DNA of 64,000 nucleotides. Source: Silene conica. Taxonomy: Eukaryota; Streptophyta; Magnoliopsida; Caryophyllales; Caryophyllaceae. Positions 33,101 to 45,008 of this stretch are shown here, in pieces. The stretch spans positions 78,986,861 through 79,050,860 of the forward strand of contig CM055316.2 of the NCBI GenBank assembly GCA_029255685.2. The letters run 5' to 3'. Position 1 is the stretch's first letter; each line of letters starts with the position of its first letter. Made by a program: the position numbers and the translations under genes. The notes under the pieces are model-generated. The model worked only from the letters and a program-made list of their open reading frames with translations, made no database searches and had not been told where the DNA came from.

Positions 33101-34650
33101 TGAATGTGCTGATACCCTTGCTTACTTGGTTATAAGTTTACTTGTAAAAGACCTGCTTCTTGATGTATGCGTGTTCGAACCCCAATATTAACTTTTTTTT
33201 CTTTTCGTTTCCACCTTTTTTCTCACTAACCTAAATTAGGGTTTATCAAATTTCCCCTAAATTGAAAGTTAATTGATTTTGTCAATCGAATTAGGGTTCA
33301 TCATTATAAATTAAGATAACAATTAATGTTATGGTTATTAATCACTATAAATTGAATAATTAAATCGGAATAATGATGCAGTTAATAAACAATAATGATG
33401 CTGTTAATAAAAAAGACGGTTTAATTAAATCAATTAAAATGGAATGAAAACAATAAACATTTCATAAATAAACTAACTATATGTACCTAACTCGAGTTGT
33501 TATTATTGTTGCTTTTACAACTAACATGAGTGATTAATATCATAATATTAGTTGATTACCTAGTTGTATTAGAGTTAAATATTTAAATAAATCTGAAATA
33601 TTAGATTAGAATATTATTTAAGAGTAATAATAATTATTTTATTAATTACACTACAAATTTAATGAATTATGGAATATATTATATTTTTTGGAAATTTGAA
33701 TTGACGTACTTGTCGTTCAATAGTTTCCAAAATATAACCTATAGTTATTTATAGTCTAAGGAAAGTCATAAAATAAGAAAAAGAAACCTCATAAGTAAAA
33801 TATATCGCTCATTACCAAGTTTCACAAAATCACCTCCAAAGTTCACAAAACAAGGCGTAGACGCATAGTATACTAGTATTGACAAAATCAACAAATTAAA
33901 AGAATGTTCATTTTGCTAAAACAAAATCAACATTTAACAAAATGCTTAAGTTTAAAAGCAAAATAAATTTAAATACTGAAGAAAATAAAAAGTTGTTAAA
34001 TCAAACATTGAAATATACATGGCATGTCATATATGAAAATATTATGTACCTCCAATTAAAATATAATGTATTGCATTTTACATAAATATATTTTACGTGC
34101 ATACATTTTTTTTTGTTAAAATAATGTGACACATATAATAAATGTAAATTTTATAATAATAATGTAAACTATAAGTCTATAAGTATGCAAAATCTTTTGT
34201 TCAATTTTTATCAAATACACTTTAGTAAGTATTATATTGATTTTATACTAAAGGTACATTGATTATAAATTATAAGTACATTTAATAATTATTATAGGTA
34301 TATATTGTTTTAACTCAAGTTTAAACATACGTATATATATCAAAAGGGATACAAATTTATCAAAAAATTTATGTGGCATAGTGGCATCAGCAAGTGTATC
34401 TCTCTAGAGGTCATGTGTTCAAGCCCCACTAATAACATTTTTGATGGTTCATTATTGTATGGTCGCCAACCGCCGTGGCGGCGTTGACAGCCAACCACCG
34501 TCGGCCCCCTTTAGTTTGATAAATATGTGAATTACGATTCTACCCTTTCGAAATTGGCGCAAATACGAAAATTTATTTTTCTATTTTCTATTTTTTTATT
34601 AGGGTGTTACCGAAATCAGTAACACCCGGTGTCGCCTTAGCACCTCCCCT
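30137..34650. mobile_element. Long-TIR Mutator-like (foldback) element, no transposase
   Basis: Left arm about 30137-30830 and right arm about 34045-34650 are inverted repeats of each other. Matching landmarks are GACACCGGGTGTTAC near both ends, GGGGCTTGAAC with ATGACATA/TATGCCAC nearby, AGTATAAAATCAATATAAT and TTGATAAAAATT. Flanks ACAATAATG and TTTATAATG look like a worn 9-bp TSD. Units C and D have this flank uninterrupted (CTTTCAATAATGT). The 3.2-kb centre is very AT-rich, with no long open frame, and includes direct repeats near 31465-31530 and 32098-32165 and a possible hAT-type MITE at about 31590-32045. Confidence 0.75.
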
Positions 34651-35878
34651 TTTATAATGCCCCCCTTTGTGACCAAATATAAACATTTAAAGATTTTTGA
34701 TGAATTCAGGTCATTCTTTTAATATTTAATTTTTTTTTGAAGTCATTATGGTAGGTCTCATATAAAAGTTTATTGAATTAATTTTCAAATAACTGTTTAT
34801 ATTTATTTCCGTTGTGTAAGTACTACGTTCTGATTCTGATTTATTTTTCCCCTAAAGTTGGAAGTTTTAGTGTTCGAATGAGGGAGGCATTGGGCGAATT
34901 AGAGTCATTTTCCCCTTTACGAATCGCATCCATTGACTAATTAAGAGAAATCATGATTTTGAACGCCAATGTTGGAGGAAAATCGGGTCCTAGGCTTTCC
35001 TTTTATTGATTTTCATCTATCTAAATTTCTTGCTTAAGTTAGTTATTTTTAGTTCTCATTGCCCTCATATGCTTAGCTTAGTTTTAGTTATAAATCTCAA
35101 TTCAACTCTTGTCGACTTAGCTAAACACACAACTAGAATAGCTAGTACTGCATCCTTAGCTCCCCGTGATTCGACACCCTAAGATCTACATCAACTACCG
35201 TGCACTTGCGGTTTAAAATTTACACATCAATTACACCAATTGGTACAAATCAATCCAAATTTTTACTACAATATTAAATATCTATTACAATAACAGTAAA
35301 ATAAAGTACTTAAAAATACAACAATTGATAATAAATCACCGTTGTTACAGAAATCGTAGTATTTTCTAAAATTATTAGATAATAAACTATCAATTTACCA
35401 AGAAATTTGAAATTTGAATACTAAATACAACGATAAATTACGGTAATGAACTAAAAAAATTAAAGAACAAAATATTAAAAGTTCCTTTTGAAAAACTAAA
35501 AAAAATAAATTAGTACCTCATGAATATACTCAGTCAGATCATATAAATTTCTTGGTATTAAATCATGGTTGTGACCTGCATTTAGTCACAATAATCTTCA
35601 AAAAAATAAAAAATTGGTTGATCATTGTTGATATATATATATAAGTATAAAATGGAGTAAGGGTAAAATATTGAAATATGCATTACAAAAACTTGAAATT
35701 TTATCTCCGTTAAAGTGATCCATTAAAAATACTGCAGATTTTATAAACTTTTAAATAAAAAAAATACATATTACACTAACGGTTTATTACAAACTCTCTA
35801 CCCATTACCTACATGATTTACTAATAAACCACCACCCCCTCCCCAACCAAGTATATATCTTCAAAAAGAACATTTTAA
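34651..35878. other. Unit B flank, then decayed repeats
   Basis: 34651-34850 continues the unit B downstream flank. About 34850-35230 holds a foreign piece with CTCCCCGTGATTCGACACC, reminiscent of a worn Gypsy LTR segment (weak). The rest is AT-rich. No gene. Confidence 0.45.
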
Positions 35879-36175
35879 GGGGTCGTTTGGTTCGGCATGG
35901 GAAGATAAAATTCCCGGGAAGATAAAATTCGTATGAACTTAAAAATCACGTGAATTAGATAAATGTTGTTTGGTTGAATGTAGGAACTTCAATTCATGCG
36001 GGAACTTCCAATTACATAGAGGGAGCTAGGTAAGTGACTTCCTACATAATGTAGGAATTAGAACTTCCTATGGAAGTTATAATTCCCATGAATTGGGCAA
36101 CCAAACAAGAATCAATTTCCCCACTTCCCATGATTTTCCAATTCACGTGATTTTAAAAGCCAACCAAACAACCCC
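35879..36175. mobile_element. Tourist-like (PIF/Harbinger) MITE
   Basis: 297 bp with ends GGGGTCGTTTGGTT and AACCAAACAACCCC, flanked by TAA on both sides (35876-35878 and 36176-36178). No coding sequence. Confidence 0.8.
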
Positions 36176-36178
36176 TAA

Positions 36179-36675
36179 GTTTTTAACTTATTTATTTATC
36201 ATAATAATATAATATTAGTTGATTCGTTGAACGGAAATACACGTATTAATTGTGAAACGTAGTTAGATTACTAAATAAGGTTAACAATGATTAATTAATA
36301 ATTAATAAATAGTTTGACGAGTTACGGTTGTTTTGAAAGACAAATTCTAATTCAAAGAGATACTATAACACTATAAGATACATTATTGACTCAATTTTCA
36401 ATTAAATAAATATGATGATCAACTGAAAACTATAATAAGTTATATTAGATTTGTTAATTTATAATATCAAATCAAGTATTAATAAAAAAATCGAACTTCA
36501 ATAAAAAAAATGTGTATAAACTTTATATATAAAACAAAATTTATGAATATTTATAATTTAATTCAAATGACATATTTATTAGTTCTTATTTACTTAAATT
36601 TTGGAATGTTATATATGTTGTGCACTCCTATCCATATGAGCTAAATTTATAACAATATTATTATTATTATTATTA
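36179..36675. other. AT-rich intergenic DNA
   Basis: No gene or clear repeat apart from a short ATT run at its right end. Confidence 0.5.
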
Positions 36676-36870
36676 TTTTTTTGGGTGGTGACGAGGGGTT
36701 TAATCCCCGGGCCATGCATTCTCACACCACCACATGTACCATGTAAGTCACCTCTTTTGCAGTGGTCAAGTGGTCATCGCTCCAGCTGGTAATCGAACCC
36801 GAGACCTCTCAACTCCTGCATTTCTGCAAGCTTTAAGGTTTAAAACAATTACCTCTAGACTAACACCACT
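36676..36870 (-). mobile_element. tRNA-derived SINE, copy C, between ATT repeats
   Basis: Full-looking minus-strand copy: T-run at the left, GACGAGGGGTTTAATCCCC, a B-box-like GGTAATCGAACC (complement) and a terminal AACACCACT. ATT runs flank both sides, so it landed in or seeded a microsatellite. Confidence 0.8.
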
Positions 36871-36873
36871 TGA

Positions 36874-36875
36874 TA

Positions 36876-36921
<46 letters not shown>
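36874..36921. repeat. (ATT)n microsatellite
   Basis: About 15 ATT units with few interruptions. The tyrosine run in one frame is an artefact of this repeat. Confidence 0.9.
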
Positions 36922-37843
36922 TATTGCATGAAAATTTTACAACCTAACTAATCTTATTAATTAACATATTTTGGATAATAAAATTAGAAAATCTTATTAA
37001 TTAACATATTTTGGATAATAAAATTAGAAAACAACCCGTGTAATTTTCTTTGCACCTTACTTGAGGGGTTACAAAATTACAATGATCCCATAGATACCCA
37101 TTAACTCACAATTAAGACGAATGTCAAATTGTTAATCAAATGTATCTTTATACCAGTATTATCCTTATATGCGTTATCGGAAAATCCACCGTGTGAATAA
37201 ATATCAGGTCGTTAGCCGATTCAGGTTGTGTTTCAGTTGGTGCAAAGAAGATTAATTAGGATATAAGCTTAACCACAAGTCCGATTGTTTCGGTTTACTT
37301 CCCCAATTTTTGAGCTTAATTAGGTGGGTTTAGAATAGTTCGGATCGCATATCCCGAAATCAAATAAGCATTTGCTAGTTATAGTCCAAGTCACCTAAGA
37401 CACCAACACAATCCTTTCCTCGAGCGTAATGTTTTACGCTTATTAAAAATCGGAGAGGGGAGATGGCATAGAAGATAATCGTTGTATTATTGATGATAAT
37501 CGTTCGTGGTTTGGATGATTAAAATGGTACTATATATATTTATAGTACTCAAGAGTATCTTAATGATATCAACTAATATCGCAATATAATAAACATATTT
37601 GTTTTTCGCTTTTTACGCTTTTTATTAAAATTCTAGGATAGCTTATCTGATCATTTTCCAACTTTTCTTTTACGATACTTCATTTTATTTTAAAATTTGA
37701 TTAATTAGCCTTATATTCTAGTTATTTGTTTACATATTTTATTTATTCGTGTCTAATTAATTTATTTATCTTTCTGCATTAGGAATATTTCTGAACTATA
37801 ATATATTTGATCATTCACGTAACTTGTTATCCACTTGTCACTC
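36922..37843. other. AT-rich intergenic DNA
   Basis: Contains a 48-bp direct duplication near 36960-37035 (ATCTTATTAATTAACATATT repeated). No gene seen. Confidence 0.5.

Positions 37844-37875
<32 letters not shown>
37844..37875. repeat. (AAT)n microsatellite
   Basis: About ten AAT units directly left of the unit C block. Confidence 0.9.
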
Positions 37876-37877
<2 letters not shown>

Positions 37878-38833
37878 CAAAATATTAGTAAAATATCTTC
37901 ATTATCTTCTAGTGTTATTCACTGACACTATTGACGATTTAAGTGTAATTACCGGTTCATTTGACGAAATTAAGATTGTTTCGAGACGGGTAATTTTGTA
38001 CATAATATAAGACAAGTTCGATGTTTAACTGGTTCTATTTGGTCTACTTTGATGTTTAGTTTATCTAATTGATCGAGTAGTTTACAGTCTTTCCTTACCA
38101 ACCCATTTGAAAATGGGTAACATGTAATAACTTGTTATGTTGACTTTCTTTTATTTATACCAGTTTACCTTTGTCGAAAAAAAGACAAGTTCGGGAAGTA
38201 TGGATTGTACACTTGCTAAATTATTTACGGGCTTACGGTATAATTTTTGGTTGAATGCGTCTGGGTCCAGGGGCGAGGCGCCCTCATTTAGGGTTTTGGG
38301 GGAGCAACGTGGTAATAATAATATATTACAGAAAGTCCAACAAATGCAATCAATTAGATTTCCAAAGGTTATTGCAATGCTTGAATAAATTCATAACCCA
38401 GTATCCTGATTGCATATATAAAACGCGAAAATATAATTACTCGAATCAAGGTCGTCTCTGACATTTCGGGGACTTTTTGCAATATTTCAAAGATACACCA
38501 CTTTTAACAGTAACTTATCTCACCGAAGTAATGTAAATAACATATAAGATGATGAACGTTCGAACATTACTAAGCAGGGGATCAAACTCAGGTGCTCTAA
38601 AAGGTGGGAAGTTGCTTCTACCGTTGAACCATTAAAGTTTAATGACAAATAGGCACACAAATATAGATATAACTTTTTCTTAATAAGATTATTATAATGC
38701 GGAGTGAGAGTTTACCCCATCACCCAAGCAAAATCTGCCCTTGGGCTTTGGGTCTCTTAGGTAATATATATAAAGTCGGTCATGTAAATAATATTATTAA
38801 TTTAATTCTTATCGATTCTTTATTATATCACAA

Positions 38834-39019
38834 CAGTTAGTCTTGCTTGTGACGGGTCGAGTGAAAAGACGGATAATAACACCCACAAAACGAATAGGGG
38901 GACAAGGTGGAACACCCCCATGTGCTTTCCTCTCTCCTCTAAATGGTCATTTTGTGAGACAAAATGGTATCCGTCTTCTCCTTGTGACGGATACCCTCCG
39001 TCTACAATGAGAATTTGTG
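38834..39019. mobile_element. Mutator-type MITE, 9-bp TSD
   Basis: 186 bp between duplicated ATATCACAA (38825-38833 and 39020-39028). Unit A has the unfilled TATATCACAAATATTATCC near 559. Same family as 26477-26672 but in the opposite orientation. Confidence 0.85.
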
Positions 39020-39231
39020 ATATCACAAATATTATCCTCCTCTTTCCGTGTTCTCTATGGCACTTTTAATTATTGCACAATACTTTGTATTTTACTTACA
39101 AGTTAAAAGTAAGTAGAATATAAGTGTTTGCTATTTAACCTGAGTCGCATTTTATTAACGATTTTTATAAGGTACTCTCTTTAAAAAAAATGTAAATACA
39201 CGAAGAATATGATTCTCATTTCAAAAGAAAT

Positions 39232-39311
39232 AAGATAGAAAATTCTTACGCTATCTTCTACTTTTTTATATTCGCTATTACACATTTGATGTTTTCGAAA
39301 ACACTATATAA
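39232..39311 (+). promoter_or_regulatory. JIP-C core promoter with inverted repeat
   Basis: AAGATAG and CTATCTT arms (39232-39257), and TATATAA at 39305-39311. Confidence 0.55.
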
Positions 39312-39383
39312 ACAACTTAGGGGGTAGTATGGTTGGGGCAAGCAAGACGCAACGTAGAAATCATTCACATCTTCACAATCAAG

Positions 39384-39528
39384 GTAAGAAAGAGTTTGGT
39401 GCATGAAACTAATAAAGACTGTTATTGTTATTTATGAAATAAATTGCTATTTGATTTTTTTTAATCACTTTCGCTATTTTGTTATAATCTAAGTGATTCT
39501 TGTGCTTGTGTAATGTGTACCATTATAG
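39384..39528 (+). other. JIP-C 5'-UTR intron (predicted)
   Basis: 145 bases, AATCAAG|GTAAG to ATTATAG|CTCG. It holds the unfilled AACTAATAA site (39407-39415) that is occupied by a MITE in copy B. Confidence 0.6.
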
Positions 39529-39538
39529 CTCGATCAAT

Positions 39539-40192
39539 ATGGCCGCGGCGCAAGTACAAAATGTCAAGGTTTGTGACAAGAATGTCAAGCAGCCACAAAA
39601 TGGTACCCAAGCCACCATGAATAACCAGACCCATTTTGCTATGACCTTGGATAGATCTCATAGCTGGTCAGGCATTCCCGTTGGCAGTTTTCCAGCCACA
39701 ATTTTTCCCCATACCAGTGCCATATTTACCCACTTAAAGGGAAACTTTTTTGGTTCCAAAGCGGCCGTGGTGTATAATGGGAGAAATGCAGCAGGCATAG
39801 AGTGTTCGTGGGTTTTGGCATGGCATGCACCTGCAGATAACACAGCACCCCTACCTCCTAACAGGGTAAATATGAATTGTTTTAAACGCACGTATTTATA
39901 TTGGGTTATGATACGTACATTGAATTGATTAATCTTTTTAATTATTGGGTTGCAGTTTATTATCCTCGATCAATCTAATTTTTTTTACTTGGTTTATACT
40001 TAGGTGTATGTTGTGTGTGGCCCAAAAGCAGCCATTGCCAATCTGACCTTTGATCAAATTCAGCAAAACTTGGACACTGCTTTAACTTTTGGCACTTTTA
40101 CCGACAGTGCTACCAAAATAAGTGTTGACGGCAACATCAGCGACGCAGTCCCAGAAATCGCTACTCTTATTGCAGATTTTAAACTAATCTAA
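39539..40192 (+). CDS. JIP-23-like jasmonate-induced protein homolog, copy C
   Basis: Exons 39539-39865 and 40004-40192, phase-0 intron of 138 bases, 171 residues. The N-terminus MAAAQVQNVKVCDKN equals B. A conservative change gives SGIPVG where the others have SGVPVG. Exon 2 starts GTGTATG instead of GTATATG, with no amino-acid change. Coding sequence and introns are closest to B. The start follows the same reasoning as for B: the in-frame ATG at 39500 falls inside the predicted 5'-UTR intron. The 3' flank and poly(A) context match the other units. No signal peptide or membrane span, so a soluble cytosolic protein is likely. Intact as far as the sequence shows. Confidence 0.8.
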
Positions 40193-40483
40193 TAAAGTCA
40201 TGGTCCTATAATAGTCCAAAGATTAACGTAATGTAATAATAAAAGGATTGAAAAATTACCGCGTAATCAATGCCTTCATGTTAGCTTGGAGTGCATGTAC
40301 AATGGTTTCTATGCTATTACCTATTACAAAGGTTAAATAAATCACTTAATGGAGTAATAATTATGATTATGGATTTTTTTTTTTCTGTATTTACAATGAT
40401 ATAATTCCGCGCCTAGATACATGTACAAGTACGCTTGAAGATGAGAACGCGACATTAAAGCTAATCTTCACTTAGATCTTTAA

Positions 40484-41319
40484 GGGGGCGTTTGTTTCGT
40501 GCATAGGTATGGGTTTGTAATTAGGAATCATACCTGAGTGGTATGGGGTTGAAACTCCATACTTGATACCTTATGTTTGTTTTAATTGTAATTGGTATGA
40601 GTTTGAAACTAAGTTAGAGTTGAAATATGTAAAATCCAATCAATACTTTAAAAAATAATTTTAACGTATAAAATCATGAAAATAAAGATTTTATCAAATA
40701 ATTATATAAAATGATTCGTTTACAATATATTTTAGGATTAATTGATAAGAATATTCTGAACTATGGGTGTTCTGCTCAAAGTATTTCAAACTCTATTTTA
40801 ATTACCAATATAACCAACTAATAGTTGCATTCACTTTTATTATAATATATGACATGTTGTTACCTGCTAAATAAGTGAACAAATTTACAACCCTTCTTTA
40901 ACCTGTCTTTCACTTTTTACTTCTATATTAATATATTCACCTAATTACACCATTAAAACATGCTACAATAAGTTAACAAAACAACAAATTCTATTCAAAG
41001 CAAATGGGGGCATTAGTTGGTTATATTGGTAGTTAAAATAAAGTTTAGAGTATTTTTAGCAGTTCACTCATAGTTCGGAGTATTTCTATCAATTAATCCT
41101 ATATTTTAATATTTATTTCTCACATATTTGTTTATTGTAGTTTGATACCGATGGGTATCAATCTCATACCCACCCCCTCATAGGGTATGGGAAACCCATA
41201 CCTCATGGGTTTGAGGTATGGATACGAAACCCTCAAGTTTGCTAAACAACTCCATGATATAGGTTTGCCTCATTCCAAAGCCATACCTTATAGATTTTAT
41301 GGTTGAACCAAACACCCCC
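40484..41319. mobile_element. Tourist-like MITE carrying a nested MITE
   Basis: Ends GGGGGCGTTTG and CAAACACCCCC, flanked by TAA (40481-40483 and 41320-41322). Unit D has the unfilled CCCTTAAAATATTTGATTG. Same family as 24826-25232. It is longer because of the insertion at 40735-41099. Confidence 0.82.
40735..41099. mobile_element. Mutator-type MITE nested in the Tourist-like MITE
   Basis: 365 bp between duplicated TATATTTTA (40726-40734 and 41100-41108). TIRs start GGATTAATTGATA and extend about 35 bp to GAACTATG. The sister MITE at 24826 has no insert at this point. Confidence 0.85.
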
Positions 41320-41615
41320 TAAAATATTTGATTGCTTTCAATAATGTCCCCCCTTTGAAATAACCAAATCTAAATTACCAAGAGTTTTGGGGAATCCAAC
41401 ATTATTCTTCTTTTTGGACCTACATAAAAGTTTAGTGATTTACTTTTTAAATAACTGTCTATATTTATTTTCGTTGTATAAATATTACGTTCTGATTTAT
41501 TTCGTAAAGAATAATTTATAATTTATAATTTATTTCGTAAACAATAATTTCTACGTAGACGATTACATTTATAACGTCAACTATATAATATATTTAAATT
41601 AAATTCTTATCAATA

Positions 41616-41769
41616 CAACAACAACATCAGAGCCTTAGTCCCAAAATGTTTTTGGGTCGGCTGACATGAATCATCCTTTGAAACCGTCATGAGTGAACTC
41701 TCATCTCAACAAGAGAAAAAAGAGAGAAAAGAAAAAAACCGAAGTGGAGTGAAACAAAAAATGAAAGGC
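41616..41769 (-). mobile_element. Au-like SINE (3' end with CAA repeats)
   Basis: 154 bp between duplicated AAATTCTTATCAATA (41601-41615 and 41770-41784). Unit D has the single unfilled copy. On the minus strand the 3' end reads CAGCCGACCC then AAGGCTCTGATGTTGTTG, the pattern I recall for Au SINEs. The 5' promoter half is not recognisable. Confidence 0.7.
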
Positions 41770-41883
41770 AAATTCTTATCAATAAATAGAGAAAAATCTA
41801 AAGTAAATATGCACGTCCGCGTCATTCATCCAGGTTTTTTTTATATTGATACAAACAAGACCCACAAAACAGATAAAAAAATT

Positions 41884-42234
41884 AAGGGTTTTTCCCATTG
41901 ATATCCATGTGATTTTTTACTTTTCCCACGTATATCCTTGCGTATAATACTTTAATAGCCGTACCCCTAAAACTTAATTAGTTAAACTCATTAATAGCCA
42001 AACATGTTTATGTCGTCTGTTTTAGACATTTAATTTGTCAAATAAACACCTAACTTGGCAAAAAAAGTGTTTCTCATTGATACCCTTGTGGTTTTCACTT
42101 TTCTCATTTGTAGTGGTTAAATACTGAGTTTCTACTAATTTGGCCATGAGTTCGACCCCATGGTTGACATTTTTGCACTTTTATCTCATTTAGTAATAAA
42201 TTGACTTTAATGCTATTGTATATTGTAATATCAT
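41884..42234. other. AT-rich DNA with a diverged direct repeat
   Basis: A segment at 41886-41925 (CATTGATATCCATGTGATTT) recurs in diverged form at 42066-42108. It starts exactly where homology with unit D stops, so it may be an inserted element. No gene. Confidence 0.4.
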
Positions 42235-42478
42235 ATTATTGGACTACAATTATCTGGATTTTATTATAAAATGTATTCTTTCCACATTAAAGAGCTATAT
42301 ACTTACAAATTTATACAAAGTCTTTTATTTATAACTTCTTGAATTATTTAGAACCAATTTTTAAATTTTGTGTTTTACTTAGCCTCACGATTTTGTTGTG
42401 TTGAAATTTTAGTTCATATCGCCGAAATAATTGTTAAGTTTTTACACCCCTATAATCTAGTCCTGGATACGCCTCTCG
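42235..42478 (-). mobile_element. hAT-type element fragment
   Basis: Inverted copy of the left part of 24500-25326; landmarks on the plus strand are CGCCGAAATAATTGTTAAG and GGATACGCCTCT. The other half is missing. Confidence 0.7.
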
Positions 42479-42607
42479 AGCAAAAGCTAGATAAACCAGA
42501 AGGAGTGAAACCATTAATCCATTTGGAATTCCAAATACTCAGATTCGAGTTCCGACACACCTTCCGGCCTAAGTTTTATAAAATAAGAGTAGCTCCATAT
42601 CCTTTAC

Positions 42608-43420
42608 TGTTGGCATTAAGTCCAAGGTCGGTAATAATTCAATGTAAAAGGATGACCTTGGCATTCCTTGTTTTAAGGAAATTGTCTAGCAAAATCTATG
42701 AATGTGTTTTGCAGTTCAAAGGTGCACAGGAGCATGCATAGTGTTGCATAGTGTTTGCTTTGACTTTGTGGTATAAACATGTATGGACGCATGTTTGGTT
42801 TGTCAAGTTTAGCGGCTGCAAACTTGACTCTAAGGTATTATAAATACCTTGCTCATTTCATTGGTTTTGGCATAGGGAAGGAAACAAAGAGTGCTCTACA
42901 TCGAAATTGTAAGCATCTCTTTGGTATTATACTTCACTGGAATTTTGGTGGAGTATAAGGCAGGCCTTACGGAATTTGTAAGGTACTCACACAAATAAAC
43001 AAGGGGTTGTGTTTCGGGTAACGGTTCAACCGGGTTTGAGTGTGTGAGGCAGTATAACGGGTCTTCTCTTACAATAATTTAGAGGGTTACTCTAGGGGCA
43101 TAATTGGTAGTGTTTTTCAATTATACTGGTGGTCTAGAGGGTACTAGTTTGTATTCCTAAATTATTGTCGGGTCCAAATTCGGTGTGTAATTTGGTACCG
43201 GTTACGTTGTACTGGCACTATCTTTATAGTGGCACTATTTTATAGTGGATTCAGTCTTTTCGGCTGGTGGGTTTTACCTCCGTCTTGGAGGGTTTTGCCC
43301 TGGGTATTGACCCTAAATCTTGTCTCAACTTATTATTAGCTTGTGGTTTATTTTACTTTTACATTATATATCGATCGGTGCTTCCGTTGCGTGTGGGAGA
43401 TTGGAGCTAATTTCCCAACA
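42608..43420 (+). repeat. 5' LTR of the gag-only Copia
   Basis: Starts TGTTGGCATTAAG and ends AATTTCCCAACA. Confidence 0.88.
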
Positions 43421-43478
43421 AGTGGTATCAGAGCCACTTCGGCTAGGTCCAAGTGGTCTGGTGGTTTGATCGGTAGGG

Positions 43479-44858
43479 ATGTCAAATATGGGATCTCAGT
43501 TTGGAGTACCAAAATTTGATGGTAAAAGTAGTTTCACCCTCTGGCAGAGGAGAATGAAGGATCTCCTGGTACATCTTGGCTTGGCAAGAGCCTTGAAAGG
43601 AGATGAAGGCAAGCCGGAAAAGTTGAGTGATGCCGACTGGGCGGAGATGTGTACTAAGTGTGCTAGTACCATCAGATTGTGCATCTCGGATTCCGTCATT
43701 AACTGTGTTCTTGACGATGACTCTCCATCGACGATATGGGAGAAATTGGAAAAGCTTTACATGGCGAAAAGCTTGACCAATAAGTTGTTGCTAAAGCGAC
43801 GGTTATATCGGTTGCGGATGGACGAGGCGGAAAATCTCATTGGACATGTCAACTTGTTCAATGGACTGTTAGATGAGTTGAAGAAGATCGATGTTAAGGT
43901 TGAGGAGGAGGATAAAGCGTTGTTACTCCTTAACTCTCTCCCGGATACATACGAGACGTATGTGGATACGATTCTGTGCGGAAAAGATACCATTACCATG
44001 GAGGAAGCACAGGCGGCATTGTTGTCCTTTGATGCGAGGAAGAAGGACAAGGATGGAATGCGGAGCGACATCTCAGTGATGGTTGCTCGGGACGGGAGAG
44101 GGCGATCGTCTAACAGGGATTATGGGTCGAAGCATGGCAGGTCTCGATCCAGGAACACTTCTCGGAATGAAGGAGTAAAGTGTTACAAGTGTGGTGAAAT
44201 TGGGCACATAAGGCGGAACTGTCCTAGGAAAGATGTGCCGGATAACAATGGCGACGCCAACTTGGCTGCCGGTGAAGGGAGTAGTGATTGCTTCCTTACC
44301 GAAGAGTGTGACTTACTTGCGGTCACGGATAAGTGCGATGTATCTTCCAAGGAAGAATGGGTGTTAGATTCTGGTTGTGTCAATCACGTTTGTACCCGGA
44401 AAGAGAGTTTTGATGAGCTCCAAGAAGGCATGCCCGGGAAGTTGAAATTGGCCAATAATTCAACAGTGGATGTCCTTGGTGTTGGGGTGGTGAAAATCAA
44501 AACATCTAGTGGTGCGGTGCATACTTTGGACAAGGTAGCTTATGTCCCAGAGTTGCGGCGGAATCTAATCTCACTTAGTCAGTTGGACTCCCAAGGTTAT
44601 GAGTCTAAAACTCATGGGGGAGTGGTGAAAGTGACTAAGGGTAATATGGTCCTCATGAAGGGGGAGTTGCATCGTGGTTTGTACCGTCTGGCGGTGAAGA
44701 CCTCAAAAAGTGACTGGGAACGGAAAAGACGTCGACGTGTTTCGTTCGCGGTGGAAGCGACGAAGGTAAATTGTTTCCAGGTTACAGACGGGGGCAAGGA
44801 TAAAATTCCTGCTGGTGAAAATGTGGAGGGGTGGAGGTCCCTCTCCAGAATCATTTGA
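43479..44858 (+). CDS. Gag-protease frame of the short Copia element
   Basis: 459-residue frame inside the element at 42608-45821. Residues of about 1-190 form a Copia gag (UBN2/gag-like) domain with KFDGKSSFTLWQRRM near the start. A CCHC zinc knuckle (CYKCGEIGHIRRNC) lies around residues 231-244. A protease-like block with the usual DSG triad sits near residue 297. The frame ends before any integrase. The gag resembles Tork/Tnt1-type Copia. The frame is open over its whole length. Confidence 0.85.
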   Translation: MSNMGSQFGVPKFDGKSSFTLWQRRMKDLLVHLGLARALKGDEGKPEKLSDADWAEMCTKCASTIRLCISDSVINCVLDDDSPSTIWEKLEKLYMAKSLTNKLLLKRRLYRLRMDEAENLIGHVNLFNGLLDELKKIDVKVEEEDKALLLLNSLPDTYETYVDTILCGKDTITMEEAQAALLSFDARKKDKDGMRSDISVMVARDGRGRSSNRDYGSKHGRSRSRNTSRNEGVKCYKCGEIGHIRRNCPRKDVPDNNGDANLAAGEGSSDCFLTEECDLLAVTDKCDVSSKEEWVLDSGCVNHVCTRKESFDELQEGMPGKLKLANNSTVDVLGVGVVKIKTSSGAVHTLDKVAYVPELRRNLISLSQLDSQGYESKTHGGVVKVTKGNMVLMKGELHRGLYRLAVKTSKSDWERKRRRRVSFAVEATKVNCFQVTDGGKDKIPAGENVEGWRSLSRII

Positions 44859-45008
44859 CGCAGTGACTCAGTTGCGGCTGTACACGGTGCATTGACCGTG
44901 GTTGTGAGTTAGGGTGAGGACTGGATACTAACTCGGGTGTGCAGCTGGTACTTGAAATCGGTCAATGGTTAATTCCTCGGTGTCTCCCTTGGACTGAAGG
45001 GGGAGAAA

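Larger units (their letters stand above)
37876..41883 (+). repeat. JIP array unit C
   Basis: Left part matches 45935 onward (unit D), for example TCTTCATTATCTTCT and CTCGAATCAAGGTCGTCTCT. Right part matches unit D to about 48300. Insertions: MITEs 38834-39019 and 40484-41319, and an Au-like SINE 41616-41769. It lacks the SINE found at the equivalent site of A and B. Confidence 0.8.

Noticed and set aside
34850-35230. Gypsy LTR
   Set aside because: One LTR-like phrase only; no paired repeat, primer-binding site or TSD found.
36734-36931. 65-residue frame with a tyrosine run
   Set aside because: Made by a SINE plus an (ATT)n repeat.
42370-42741. 123-residue frame as a host gene
   Set aside because: It runs across a hAT fragment and into the 5' LTR of the short Copia; the C-terminal part recurs at the 3' LTR.
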